Assembly: GCA_964549635.1 (NCBI GenBank)
Contig: CAZJVJ010000007.1
Span: 19,394 to 83,393 of the forward strand
Source of the DNA: VGNY01 sp964549635
GTDB taxonomy: Bacteria > Chloroflexota > Dehalococcoidia > GIF9 > UBA5629
Length of the DNA: 64,000 bases
Direction: 5' to 3'
The translations under genes and the position numbers were made by a program. Under the pieces are notes generated by a model. The model was not told the DNA's origin. It saw only the letters and a program-made list of their open reading frames with translations, and did not search any database. This document shows positions 25,498 to 34,609 of the stretch, piece after piece; within the stretch, counting starts at the first letter, position 1; the number at the start of each line of letters is the position of its first letter.

Positions 25498-25830
25498 CTA
25501 GTATCTTCTCCGTCCTTCTCCTCTGCCCGGCCGACTGCCCTTACCACCTCGTTTACTGCCATAGAAACCACGGTTGCCTCTATTATCGGGACGAGGACGG
25601 GCCCCGCTGACAGACATTTGTCTTTCATGAAATATTTTTCCGTTAAGGCCGCTGATTGCGGCCTGGCCTTGGGACAAGGTCGGCATTTCAACAAAGGCAA
25701 ATCCCTTAGATTGTCCGCTGCGCTTATCCTTTACTATGGTTACAGATGCCACTTCACCGAAGGCTGCGAATTGCTCGCGCAATTCCTCTTCTGTTACGTC
25801 ATAAGATAAGTTGCCCACATAAATATTCAT
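25498..25830 (-). CDS. RRM-domain RNA-binding protein
   Basis: 110 aa: one RNA recognition motif with RNP2 IYVGNL (residues 3-8) and RNP1 KGFAFVEM (about 42-49), followed by an Arg/Gly-rich tail (PDNRGNRGFYGSKRGGKG and so on). This is the layout of the short glycine-rich RNA-binding proteins of cyanobacteria and Chloroflexota, often cold-induced. AGGTG lies near ATG25830. It is downstream of the zinc-ribbon gene on the same strand, with a 42-base hairpin between them. Confidence 0.92.
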   Translation of the reverse strand: MNIYVGNLSYDVTEEELREQFAAFGEVASVTIVKDKRSGQSKGFAFVEMPTLSQGQAAISGLNGKIFHERQMSVSGARPRPDNRGNRGFYGSKRGGKGSRPGRGEGRRRY

Positions 25831-25860
25831 CCTAGCACCTCTGTTAGATTGATATTGGAT

Positions 25861-25902
25861 AGGACATACACAGGCCGGTTATTCCCAGCCCATGTATGTC
25901 CT
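25861..25902 (-). promoter_or_regulatory. Hairpin between zinc-ribbon and RRM genes
   Basis: AGGACATAC (25861-25869) pairs with GTATGTCCT (25894-25902), and the stem can extend inward through mismatches to GGC/GCC. It lies 12 bases after the zinc-ribbon stop and 30 bases upstream of the RRM start on the transcript. There is no T-run, so it is not a plain terminator. A processing or 5' UTR control structure is possible. Confidence 0.5.
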
Positions 25903-25914
25903 TAAAAAGCAGCG

Positions 25915-26220
25915 TTACCTGCTTATTCTGACCTTATTGTAGCAATCGCTACAATATACTGGTCTACCTTCGCGTGGCTCAAACGGTAACTCGGTATTTC
26001 TACCGCATCGGGCGCATGTTGCCGGGAACATTTGCCGTTGAGACCTGAAGCTATAGCCGCCGTTCCCATAACGCACTGATTTCCTTGCCTGGCGGCATGG
26101 TGGGCAGCGCTTCGGCTCGTTGGCATAGCCTCTAGACGCAAAAAGTTCTTGTTCTTCTGCGGTGAAGGAGAAGGTAGTTCCGCATTCGGAACACTGAAGC
26201 GATTTGTCCTGGAAACTCAC
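25915..26220 (-). CDS. Zinc-ribbon protein with CxxC motifs
   Basis: 101 aa. Residues 7-45 hold the first zinc ribbon: LQCSECGTTFSFT, then KRCPPCRQAR. A second pair follows at the C-terminus: ATCARCGR and VYCSDCY, giving two CxxC-CxxC sites. The pattern matches the short probable zinc-ribbon (zf-trcl/CxxC) proteins common in Chloroflexota. The start is taken as GTG26220 because AGGAGGT lies 6 bases upstream; an ATG further upstream has no such site and adds unrelated residues. Function is unknown; pairing with an RRM protein suggests RNA or ribosome work. Confidence 0.82.
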   Translation of the reverse strand: MSFQDKSLQCSECGTTFSFTAEEQELFASRGYANEPKRCPPCRQARKSVRYGNGGYSFRSQRQMFPATCARCGRNTELPFEPREGRPVYCSDCYNKVRISR

Positions 26221-26542
26221 TGGATGACCTCCTTTCATATAATAGTTGGCTTGAGTCGCGGTCATCCAGCACTTGAAGGAATTAAGCAATTTAAACCAAG
26301 TTTGTGATAACCCAAACTAAAACCACCATGCGTATTATACATTAAAATGCACTGTTTAGGGAAATGCTGAGTGGCGCTTGGCGAATGGCTACAATCACAA
26401 TTTCCAGGTATAATAAGTGCACATGCTTATGAATATCCATATCTCTATCGTGTTATAGTGCAGTCTTTCAGGGTCGCTTCAGTGCGGCGAACGTATTGCG
26501 CCTGATGGAATCGCCGTTCTGGTTTCTTAGGTGAGGTGTAAA

Positions 26543-27298
26543 ATGTCCAAGACGCTTGTGGTAGCCGGCAAGGGAGGTGTGGGCAAAACAGCCATCTCTT
26601 CCCTGCTCATAGACACATTGTCACAGAAAGGGGTAGTGCTGGCTATTGATGCCGACCCAAGCACCAACCTGAATACCGCCTTGGGTCTGCCTCTTGTCGA
26701 GACAGTAGGCAAAGTCCGCGAAAATGTCACCGAGGACATACAAAAGGGACGACTTTCGCCCGGGGTTTCCAAGCAGGATGTTCTTGATATGAAGATCAGG
26801 GAGGCGCTGGTGGAATCAGATAAGATTGATCTCTTAGCTATGGGTCGTCCTGAAGGCCCTGGGTGTTACTGTGCTGCCAACCACATGTTACGGCTTTCTA
26901 TTGACAGGTTGGCTAAGAACTACGACTACACGGTCATTGATTCTGAAGCGGGTATGGAGCATATCAGCCGGCGGACAACCAGAGATATTGACTTCTTGAT
27001 TATTGTATCGGACCCGACTATGCGTGGCATCACTGCAGCGTCGCGGATGAGGGATTTGATTAAAGAGTTGCGCACTAGTGTGGGGCGCATCTGTCTGGTG
27101 GTAAACCGGGTTAAAAACGGACTGCCACCAGACATAAGCAAGGCGATAAACAATTTTGGACTTGACCTTATCGCTACCATAGCCGAAGACCCGAACCTTG
27201 CCGAGCTGGAGATAAAGGGGAGTCCGATAACTGAGCTACCAGAAGACTCGCCGCTTCGGGTGGGGGCAAAGGAGATAATTTCTAAGCTCGGGCTTTAG
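26543..27298 (+). CDS. cooC: CooC-type CO dehydrogenase nickel-insertion ATPase
   Basis: 251-aa MinD/ParA-like ATPase with the deviant P-loop GKGGVGKT (9-16), Walker B-like YTVIDSEAGMEH, and the CooC signature GCYCAANH with C108 and C110, the CxC that binds nickel or zinc at the dimer interface in characterised CooC. It loads nickel into the CODH C-cluster at the cost of ATP. ATG26543 is chosen for the GAGGTG just upstream. It is separated from the CODH/ACS genes only by the RNA-binding pair at 25.5-26.2 kb and is followed 25 bases later by an unrecognised gene. Confidence 0.93.
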   Translation: MSKTLVVAGKGGVGKTAISSLLIDTLSQKGVVLAIDADPSTNLNTALGLPLVETVGKVRENVTEDIQKGRLSPGVSKQDVLDMKIREALVESDKIDLLAMGRPEGPGCYCAANHMLRLSIDRLAKNYDYTVIDSEAGMEHISRRTTRDIDFLIIVSDPTMRGITAASRMRDLIKELRTSVGRICLVVNRVKNGLPPDISKAINNFGLDLIATIAEDPNLAELEIKGSPITELPEDSPLRVGAKEIISKLGL

Positions 27299-27323
27299 GT
27301 TGTCTTAGAAGGAGGCCGATTAG

Positions 27324-27737
27324 ATGGGAGCTACAAATAGGAAACTGGTCAGTTTGCGGGAGATAGAAGGCCCGGTCAGCCCGCATCAGCGCCAGCTTGA
27401 TGGAGCGTTGAGAGAAAAAAAGGAAGCTCTGGCATATGTGGCTGACGTGTCCGGGTTAGCCGATTTTATCGGCGGTAAAGTAGAATCACTGGGTGTGGGT
27501 GAAGACTGGGCTATAAGCAAGGAGATCTTTCCCGGCGTTGAAATATTTTTTGTCTATAATCGTGCTGATGACGAATTACCTAGTAGTTTGAAAGTCCTGT
27601 TTGGCGGCGATAATATAGGTTTGATGAAGGGTGAGGATTTAGCTGGTGTGGCCATTGTCTGTGTCAGTCACATGCTACGGTTTGTAAGACAGAGCAATCC
27701 GGGCAAGGAGCTTCCCGAGGTTTGTTACCGGGTATAA
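27324..27737 (+). CDS. Unrecognised 137-aa protein linked to cooC
   Basis: I do not recognise this protein. It has GGAGG before ATG27324 and good codon structure. It begins with a charged stretch (LREIEGPVSPHQRQLDG), then VGEDWAISKEIFPGVEIFFVYNRADDE as a conserved-looking acidic core, then SSLKVLFGGDNIGLMKGEDLAG, and ends in CYRV. There are only two cysteines, no membrane segment and no signal peptide. It starts 25 bases after cooC on the same strand, so a part in nickel or CODH/ACS maturation is plausible but unproven. Confidence 0.7.
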   Translation: MGATNRKLVSLREIEGPVSPHQRQLDGALREKKEALAYVADVSGLADFIGGKVESLGVGEDWAISKEIFPGVEIFFVYNRADDELPSSLKVLFGGDNIGLMKGEDLAGVAIVCVSHMLRFVRQSNPGKELPEVCYRV

Positions 27738-27816
27738 ATTCCCCATCTGTTCATCGTGGACATTGATGTAGTCCAGTAGCGCGAAAACTTGCAAGGTCAG
27801 GTTTATTGGTTCGACA

Positions 27817-29247
27817 ATGGCAGGTAGTGCAGATCTGAACTTCATTTTCAACCCAAGATCAGTGGCTATAGTGGGAGTTTCGACTAGTCGGCCATATGAA
27901 GATATAGCTGAAATTTACGTGAGAGCTTTAATTGAATGTGGCTTTAAGGGTGACATCTACCCTATAAACCCTAAGGGTGGCGAATTGCGTGGTTTAAAAA
28001 TCTATCCCAGTGTTAGAGACGTGCCAAACGCGCTTGATTATGTTATCTGCTGTATTCCGGCAGCTTCGGTGCCACAATTGATTAGAGATTGTGCAGCTAA
28101 GGGTGTGAAAGCAGTCCAATTCTTCACTTCTGGCTTCAGCGAAACAGGTACTATGGAAGGGAGACAGCTAGAGGCGGAGATTTGTGAGCTGGCCCGGCAA
28201 AACGGAATAAGGCTCATTGGGCCAAATTGTATGGGAGTGTATTCACCTAAAACCGGGCTGTCTTTCGCCCCCGATTATCCCAAGGAAAGCGGGCCGGTGG
28301 CTTTCATTTGCCAAAGCGGTGGCAATGCCATATATTTCACCAGGTATGCAGCTGAACGTGGCATTCGTTTTAGCAAGGTTATTTCTTTTGGCAATGCTGC
28401 AGATATTAATGAGAGCGAGTTGCTGGAATATCTAACCGCTGACCCTGAGACCGATGTAATAGCTGCCTATATTGAGGGATTGAAAAACGGAAAACGCTTT
28501 AGTTCAGCTTTGAAAATGGCGGCAGCAACAAAGCCAGTGATAATGATGAAAGGCGGTTGTACTGAGGCAGGAGCCAGGGCTGTGGCCTCTCATACCGGCG
28601 CTCTGGCAGGGTCAGCCAAAATATGGGATGGGCTTTTGCGGCAGGCAGGTGTCATTCCAGTGGCTAGTTTAGAGGAGCTGGCCGATGTTCTGGTTACCTT
28701 TATGTATTGGCGGGTCCCTGAAGGGCGAAGGCTTGTGGCTGTAGATGTCGGTGGTGGAGCTGCGGTTGTGGCCACGGATATCTACGCTTCCGCCGGCTTT
28801 ATTCTGCCACCACTTCCCCAGGAAATCCGCAATAAACTCAGAAGTTTCCTTAATACTGATGCTGGTACGGGCCTTAGCAACCCTGTTGACCTTGCCGCTC
28901 AATATTATACGCCGGCAGTTTATTCTGTGGTGAAGACACTGATAGGTTATGATGGTGTTGATATACTTGTTTTTCATTTACCTTTAGGTATTAACCCACC
29001 ATTTCCTTCGTTCCCCAAGGAGTTTGCACTGGCCATACTCGATAATGCCATAAGGGCTTACACTGATGGCGCAAAACCGATGGCTGTGGTCATTGACCAG
29101 TTTACAACAACTGAAAGCTGGGAGACCGCAATTGTTTGCCAGGAGAAATGTCATCAGGCGCGAGTTCCTGTTTATTTCTCGGTTCGGAGCGCTGCTCGAG
29201 CGCTTGCCCGCTTTATACGTTATCATGAGCAAAGGAGATGCCGATAG
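27817..29247 (+). CDS. ADP-forming acyl-CoA synthetase, alpha-type subunit
   Basis: 476 aa. It has a CoA-binding Rossmann domain (NPRSVAIVGVST at the start), then two succinyl-CoA-synthetase-like flavodoxin domains (IGPNCMGVYSP, FICQSGGNAIYF), with ASHTGALAGS holding the histidine phosphorylated in ACD enzymes. It matches the alpha half of acetate-CoA ligase (ADP-forming). The ATP-grasp beta half is neither fused nor adjacent, so the enzyme needs a partner elsewhere or does something else with acyl-CoA. It overlaps no neighbour and is followed 4 bases later by an OYE-family gene. Confidence 0.85.
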   Translation: MAGSADLNFIFNPRSVAIVGVSTSRPYEDIAEIYVRALIECGFKGDIYPINPKGGELRGLKIYPSVRDVPNALDYVICCIPAASVPQLIRDCAAKGVKAVQFFTSGFSETGTMEGRQLEAEICELARQNGIRLIGPNCMGVYSPKTGLSFAPDYPKESGPVAFICQSGGNAIYFTRYAAERGIRFSKVISFGNAADINESELLEYLTADPETDVIAAYIEGLKNGKRFSSALKMAAATKPVIMMKGGCTEAGARAVASHTGALAGSAKIWDGLLRQAGVIPVASLEELADVLVTFMYWRVPEGRRLVAVDVGGGAAVVATDIYASAGFILPPLPQEIRNKLRSFLNTDAGTGLSNPVDLAAQYYTPAVYSVVKTLIGYDGVDILVFHLPLGINPPFPSFPKEFALAILDNAIRAYTDGAKPMAVVIDQFTTTESWETAIVCQEKCHQARVPVYFSVRSAARALARFIRYHEQRRCR

Positions 29248-29251
29248 GACG

Positions 29252-30367
29252 ATGCCACAACAAGATTTAGTTGCTTTGTTTACCCCCCTGAAAATTAAGG
29301 GGCTGGAACTCAAAAACCGGATAATTATGGCGCCAATGCAGCTGGGCCTCGGGTTTCGTTCCCAAAGGGCTAGGGCTTTTTATCTCGAGCGTGCTCGGGC
29401 AGGTGTTGGTGCCATTATACTGCCTGGTACTGCTGTTGATATTTTGGCGTCAGAAGAGGCCTGGGGAAGTAAAGAGGGACTAACCTCGTTTTTGCAAGGA
29501 CTGTCATCACTGGTGGCAGATATTCATGATGCTGGTGCCAGAGTAGGCATCCAGTTATGGCACGGCTTTCACTTTCCTGCAGGGCTCAACGGTACCCAGG
29601 GTGAGCTAACTGCACCTTCTCCTGTGGGAGGAGCGAGGGAGCTCACAGTGGTTGAAATCGGAAGCATAATTGGGAAGTTCGCTGCTGCCGCCACTAGGGC
29701 AAAGGAAGTCGGTTTGGACTTTGTGGACATTCACGGTGCTCATGGTTATTTGCTGCACAGTTTTTTCTCGCCTTTAGATAATCAACGGAACGACAAATAT
29801 GGTAGCAGTGACAGGAAAAGGATGACCTTTGCTCTGGAATGCGTTAAGGCTATCAGGCAGGCTGTTGGTGAAGGTTACCCGCTCTTTTGGAGATTGTCTG
29901 CTGAAGAAGGGGTTGTTGGTGGCATAACACTGGCCCAGAGCATAAAACTGGCTTCGGCCCTGAAAAAAGCTGGTGTTGACGTGATTGATGTTTCTTATGG
30001 TCGTTTTTGGAGGCAGATTATGCCCTCTAAGAAGTGGCCTATGGGGACATATGTTGCTCAAGCCGAGGCAATAAAGAAGGCAGTGAATATACCGGTGATA
30101 GCTGTAGGGCGAATTAATTCACCACAGCTAGCCGAAGTTATTATTTTCCAAGGTAGGGCGGATTTGGTAGCTTTAGGGCGCCAACTGATCACCGACCCTG
30201 AATGGGCGAAGAAGGCGCAGGAAGGCAGATATGATGAGATAGTCTACTGTACTTCTTGCAATAAGAATTGTGTCAGATTCATACCAGGTGTAGGAAAGTC
30301 TGTGCCCTCGCCAGACTTACCGCTGTGTCGTATCAATGAACGGGCTGGCAAAGAGTGGCTCAGGTAA
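29252..30367 (+). CDS. OYE-family NADH:flavin oxidoreductase (single TIM barrel)
   Basis: 371 aa. It starts LFTPLKIKGLELKNRIIMAPM, the standard FMN-barrel N-terminus of 2,4-dienoyl-CoA reductase/old yellow enzyme relatives, and has DIHGAHGYLLHSFFSP with the substrate-site histidines. The C-terminus keeps the 4Fe-4S cysteines (YCTSCNKNC, then LCRIN) seen in dienoyl-CoA reductase but lacks the FAD/NAD domains that normally follow, so it ends at the barrel. ATG29252 is chosen 4 bases after the previous stop; ATG29225 is possible. Electrons would have to come from a separate flavoprotein. Substrate unknown. Confidence 0.85.
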   Translation: MPQQDLVALFTPLKIKGLELKNRIIMAPMQLGLGFRSQRARAFYLERARAGVGAIILPGTAVDILASEEAWGSKEGLTSFLQGLSSLVADIHDAGARVGIQLWHGFHFPAGLNGTQGELTAPSPVGGARELTVVEIGSIIGKFAAAATRAKEVGLDFVDIHGAHGYLLHSFFSPLDNQRNDKYGSSDRKRMTFALECVKAIRQAVGEGYPLFWRLSAEEGVVGGITLAQSIKLASALKKAGVDVIDVSYGRFWRQIMPSKKWPMGTYVAQAEAIKKAVNIPVIAVGRINSPQLAEVIIFQGRADLVALGRQLITDPEWAKKAQEGRYDEIVYCTSCNKNCVRFIPGVGKSVPSPDLPLCRINERAGKEWLR

Positions 30368-30387
30368 GTCTAACAGAAAAAATATGA

Positions 30388-32028
30388 CTAGCCTGTTCTG
30401 CCGAATTCCTTCTCCAGCTGATGCGAGCTGAGGTGAATCATAGTAGGCCTTCCGTGCGGGCATGTTTGGGGCTGAGTGGTCAGTTCCAGTTGCCGTATCA
30501 GCTCTCTCATTTCATCGGCAGTTAATGACTGTCCGGCTTTGATTGCGGCATGGCAGGCCAGGGAACGAGCTATATTTTTTTCTCGATAGTGTGGCTCTTC
30601 GTCGGTGATAAGAGAGTCAAGTACTGCCCTGACCGTCTCAGCTAAATCTGTATCCTTCATCAGTCTTGGCACTGCCCTCAACAGATAGTTTCTCATCCCG
30701 AATGGCTCCAAAATGAAGCCAAATTGACTAAGAAACTCACCCCGTGTTTTCAAAATCTCCTCGTGTTTGGGGCTTAATTCAATGTTCACCGGCTCGAGCA
30801 GGCCTTGAATTTCTATCTGCTGCTGGGAGCGCTGGACGAGGATTTTTTCAAACAATATACGCTCATGCGCCGCGTGCTGGTCAATGAGGTAAAGCCCTTC
30901 AGGCCCCTCAGCCATAATATAACTGCTGGCCAATTGACCTATCACTCTGAGGATGGGCAGGGGTCCCGATTTGTCTGCTTGCGTTGCCCACAGACTTACC
31001 GCCATTTCCAGTGAAGTGCTGGCTGTTTTGACTTTCGGCAGGGGCGCCCTGGCCAAAGCGTTGGCTATCGACTTTTGTACCAGTGCATAGACGGTCTGGC
31101 TGTTGCGGAACTTAACCTCTGTCTTTGCTGGGTGAACATTAACATCGATATCCTGTGGTGCCAGAAAGACATTCAAGACCACAATGGGGTACCTTCCAGT
31201 TGTGAGTGTATCCCGGTAAGCATCTTCAACAGCTCGGGCTAGCAGGCCGCTTCTTACCCAGCGGCGGTTGACGAAGAAACTGAGGTAGCTACGGCTGGAA
31301 CGAGCCAGAGAACCTGAGCTTATCAGACCGGCTACACTGGGAACCTGCTCGGTTTTTTCTAGCTCCAGCATCTGTTGTGCCACTTCCACGCCGTACACTT
31401 CGGCAATCACGTCTCTGAGGTTGCCGTTGCCAGGGGTGCTCAGATTTAACCTTCCATCGATGACCAGGTTGAATTTAACCTCGGGAAAAGCCAGTGCGTA
31501 CTGGCTCAAGAGGTTAGCAATGTGACCGTTTTCAGTGGTTGCCGACTTCAGAAATTTCAGCCGTGCCGGGAAATTGCGGAAAAGGTGACGCACAGTAATG
31601 GTGGTGCCCCGAGTTCGGCTGCGTTTTTCTCGTTTCATCACATTCCCGTTTTTGAAGTAGAGATAGATACCGACGGTGTCACCTTCGCTTTTAGTAAGGA
31701 TTTCAACATCGGCAACCGCAGCTATGCTGGGTAAAGCCTCACCGCGGAAACCGAGCGTTGAAATGTTTTCCAGGTCGGTTAGCGTACCAATCTTACTGGT
31801 GGCGTAGCGGTGAAAGGCTAGCTCTACCTGGTCTGCTGGTATGCCGCTACCGTTATCGATTACGCGTATAAGGCTTATGCCACCGCCCTGTGACTCGACG
31901 TTTATCTGAGTGGCTCCAGCATCCAGCGCATTCTCCACCAGTTCTTTCACCACCGAAGCTGGCCTCTCCACCACCTCCCCGGCAGCAATCCTGGATATGA
32001 TTTCCGGAGCTAGGACCCCGATGGGCAT
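30388..32028 (-). CDS. mutL: DNA mismatch repair protein MutL
   Basis: 546 aa. The GHKL ATPase domain is complete: ELVENALDAGA, DNGSGIP, RYATSKI, LGFRGEALPSIA. The C-terminal domain has the endonuclease motif DQHAAHERILFE, then ACHAAIKAG and CPHGRPT, so this is a nicking MutL of the type found in bacteria without MutH. ATG32028 is used; an upstream in-frame TTG32052 would add eight residues without a ribosome binding site. It lies 45 bases downstream of pcrA on the same strand. No mutS is in the window. Confidence 0.95.
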   Translation of the reverse strand: MPIGVLAPEIISRIAAGEVVERPASVVKELVENALDAGATQINVESQGGGISLIRVIDNGSGIPADQVELAFHRYATSKIGTLTDLENISTLGFRGEALPSIAAVADVEILTKSEGDTVGIYLYFKNGNVMKREKRSRTRGTTITVRHLFRNFPARLKFLKSATTENGHIANLLSQYALAFPEVKFNLVIDGRLNLSTPGNGNLRDVIAEVYGVEVAQQMLELEKTEQVPSVAGLISSGSLARSSRSYLSFFVNRRWVRSGLLARAVEDAYRDTLTTGRYPIVVLNVFLAPQDIDVNVHPAKTEVKFRNSQTVYALVQKSIANALARAPLPKVKTASTSLEMAVSLWATQADKSGPLPILRVIGQLASSYIMAEGPEGLYLIDQHAAHERILFEKILVQRSQQQIEIQGLLEPVNIELSPKHEEILKTRGEFLSQFGFILEPFGMRNYLLRAVPRLMKDTDLAETVRAVLDSLITDEEPHYREKNIARSLACHAAIKAGQSLTADEMRELIRQLELTTQPQTCPHGRPTMIHLSSHQLEKEFGRTG

Positions 32029-32073
32029 GTGTGTTTTGTGAATAGATGTCAATTGTCTTTATTAGCTAGAATG

Positions 32074-34248
32074 TCAATTACTTTCAATTTTTTCCAGCGG
32101 TGCTAGGCTGAGGAGCAGTCTCTTGATGCCTACTGCTTCGAAGGCGACGGTTATCTCCTGGTCGTCTTTGTTTGCCGAGCAGTTTATGACTACACCGTCG
32201 CCAAATACCCTGTGACGCACATGGTCACCTATTTCCAGTCTCAAGGTACTCACTGATCTCGGTGCTGGTTTGGAGTAAATGGCTGCGATTGGGGTGAACT
32301 GCTCCTCCTTTTCCTCCTTCCATAAGGCTCTGTAAGTTATGAGGTGAGGTGGAATGTCTTCTAGGAAGCGGGAGCGTTTAGTCCTGGCACTCAGGCCGAA
32401 CAGGCTGCGTTGCTCAGTGTGTAGCAGATAGACTCGCTTTTGTGCCCGGGTCACGCCTACGTAGCACAGCCGTCGTTCCTCTTCCAGTTCCTCAGGGTCG
32501 TTCAGCGACCTCCGGTGTGGCAGCAGGCCTTCCTCCATGCCCACGATAAAGACCACAGGGAACTCGAGTCCTTTAGCCTGATGTAAGGTGATTAAGGTGG
32601 TGGCGTCGGCTTTTTCATCAAATTCGTCCACATCAGATATCAGACTAACTTTCTCCAAAAAGGTGGCCAGTGCCTCTTCAGAGTTAAGCGCGTCGTAATC
32701 GCTGGCCACGGTGTATAACTCCTGAATATTCTCCCAGCGCTCCTCGCCATTTTCCTCGTTGAGAATGTACTCTTTGTAGCCTGTCTGCTGCACCACTTCA
32801 TCCAATAATTCTGTAAGTCTAAGTTGTCGGCTTTTTGTCATAAGGTCATCAATCAAATTCAAAAAGCTGACTAAAGCATGGTTGGCTCGCGGTGTCAAAG
32901 TCGGTCCCTTCTTCTCCGCTACCAGCTTCAATGCTTCATATAGAGGCATCTCCTGATTTCTTGCCCAGGCAGATAGTTCGGCAACTGTTCGCTGGCCGAT
33001 ACCTCTCACGGGGACGTTTATTATACGGGTCAAGCTGATATTGTCAGCAGGATTATGGATTAACCTGAGATAAGCAATTATATCCTTTACCTCTCGCCTC
33101 TGGTAGAAGCGAGTGCCGCCAACGAGCCTGTAAGGCATGCCGTAGCGAATAAAGGCCTCTTCCAGGGCCCTTGATTGGGCATTTACCCGATACATAACGG
33201 CGCAACCTCGCGGCGATACCAGTTTTTGGCTAATTAACCCCTCTATCTCACTGATGACGAACTGAGCCTCCTGATCTTCATTGTAGACCTCAACAACGGT
33301 TACAGGGATACCGACCTCGTTTTCTGTCCACAGTCGTTTAGGTTTACGTTGCGAATTGGCTGAAATGATGCTGGAAGCTACGTCCAGTATTATCTGGGTG
33401 GAGCGGTAGTTCTGCTCCAGCAAAACCACTTTAGCGTCCGGGTAGTCCTTCTCAAAGCTGAGTATGTTGCGCAAATCAGCAAATCTCCATGAGTATATGG
33501 ACTGGTCAGGGTCGCCAACAACGCAGATATTGCGGTATTTACCAGCCAGCTGCTTTATCAATTTATATTGAGTGACATTGGTGTCCTGAAACTCATCAAC
33601 CAGTATATGCAGGTAGCGTGACTGATATTTAGAGAGTACGTTCGGGCGGTCATCGAAAAGCTGGACAGTCTTCATCAACAGGTCATCGAAGTCAACCCCC
33701 TGACTCTGGGTGAGGGAATACTGGTATCGCTCATAGACCCGTTGGACTATTTCGTCGAAATAGCTGCGTGTTTGCCGGGCGTAGTCTGCCGGGGTGAGTA
33801 ATCGGCTCTTGGCAAACTTGATAGCTGATTGAATTGCCCTGGGGGTATATTGCTTAGGGTCAAGGTTGAGCTCTTGAAGGCTCTGCTTTATTAGGCTCAG
33901 TTGGTCTTCTTCATCATAGATAACAAATCTGGGCTCAAGCCCTATGGCTCTGCCCTCTTGGCGTAGGATGCGGGCGCAGATGGCATGGAAGGTGCCCAGG
34001 GTTAATGTCTCGGCTGTCTGCCCCAGCAATTTCTCCAGCCTCTCAGCCATCTCCCGGGCAGCCTTGTTGGTAAATGTAACTGCCATTATACGGTGGGAGC
34101 TTATTCCGCAAACCTTTATCAGGTAGGCAACACGGTGGGTGATAACACGTGTTTTGCCGCTGCCCGGGCCTGCGACTATGAGCAATGGCCCGGCTATGGT
34201 CTCCACTGCCTGTCTCTGGGCTGAATTGAGGCTGTCTAAAACATCCAT
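32074..34248 (-). CDS. pcrA: UvrD/PcrA-family DNA helicase
   Basis: 724-aa SF1A helicase. Motifs in order: the Q motif LNSAQRQAV, I GPGSGKTRV, Ia TFTNKAAREM, II VDEFQDTN, III GDPDQSIYSWR, IV LEQNYRST, V TLHQAKGLEFPVVF and VI YVGVTRAQKRVYL. The C-terminal tail ends in a Tudor-like segment (IGDHVRHRVFGDGVV) as in PcrA, where it contacts RNA polymerase. It unwinds 3' to 5' in repair and replication-transcription conflicts. It begins 7 bases after the small secreted-protein gene and is followed by mutL. Confidence 0.96.
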   Translation of the reverse strand: MDVLDSLNSAQRQAVETIAGPLLIVAGPGSGKTRVITHRVAYLIKVCGISSHRIMAVTFTNKAAREMAERLEKLLGQTAETLTLGTFHAICARILRQEGRAIGLEPRFVIYDEEDQLSLIKQSLQELNLDPKQYTPRAIQSAIKFAKSRLLTPADYARQTRSYFDEIVQRVYERYQYSLTQSQGVDFDDLLMKTVQLFDDRPNVLSKYQSRYLHILVDEFQDTNVTQYKLIKQLAGKYRNICVVGDPDQSIYSWRFADLRNILSFEKDYPDAKVVLLEQNYRSTQIILDVASSIISANSQRKPKRLWTENEVGIPVTVVEVYNEDQEAQFVISEIEGLISQKLVSPRGCAVMYRVNAQSRALEEAFIRYGMPYRLVGGTRFYQRREVKDIIAYLRLIHNPADNISLTRIINVPVRGIGQRTVAELSAWARNQEMPLYEALKLVAEKKGPTLTPRANHALVSFLNLIDDLMTKSRQLRLTELLDEVVQQTGYKEYILNEENGEERWENIQELYTVASDYDALNSEEALATFLEKVSLISDVDEFDEKADATTLITLHQAKGLEFPVVFIVGMEEGLLPHRRSLNDPEELEEERRLCYVGVTRAQKRVYLLHTEQRSLFGLSARTKRSRFLEDIPPHLITYRALWKEEKEEQFTPIAAIYSKPAPRSVSTLRLEIGDHVRHRVFGDGVVINCSANKDDQEITVAFEAVGIKRLLLSLAPLEKIESN

Positions 34249-34255
34249 CGCCTGA

Positions 34256-34609
34256 CTACTTTGTTGATGTGGACTGCCACTTAAATTCTACCTGTTCTGG
34301 CTTGACACCTGTGAAGCTTATGCCATTTGGGCCACTGACGATGGTGGTGCCTGAGGGGCTTAACTTTATAATGGTTTCCGGACCGGATGTGCTTATATTT
34401 ATCCTGCCAGCGTTGATATTAAGTAGTATGTCTACCTTTTGTGTTGGCAGCCCGGTGACCGGCTTGCCCTCGACTGTTACTGAACCGATAGTGACACCTT
34501 CCAGGTAGACATCGGCGCAGCCTGCACTATCACAACTTAAGTTTATTATCGCCAGTGAGGCAAAAAGTAGAACCAGTATGACAATCCTGACTGCTGAAAT
34601 GACTTTCAT
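34256..34609 (-). CDS. Small secreted protein or lipoprotein, unknown function
   Basis: 117 aa with an N-terminal hydrophobic signal segment (about residues 5-24) ending INLSC, which could be a weak lipobox although the -1 to -3 residues are not ideal. The mature part is rich in Gly, Thr, Ile and Val (EGVTIGSVTVEGKPV and similar), consistent with a small beta domain. AAGGAGG lies upstream of ATG34609. It sits immediately before pcrA on the same strand. I do not recognise a family. Confidence 0.65.
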   Translation of the reverse strand: MKVISAVRIVILVLLFASLAIINLSCDSAGCADVYLEGVTIGSVTVEGKPVTGLPTQKVDILLNINAGRINISTSGPETIIKLSPSGTTIVSGPNGISFTGVKPEQVEFKWQSTSTK

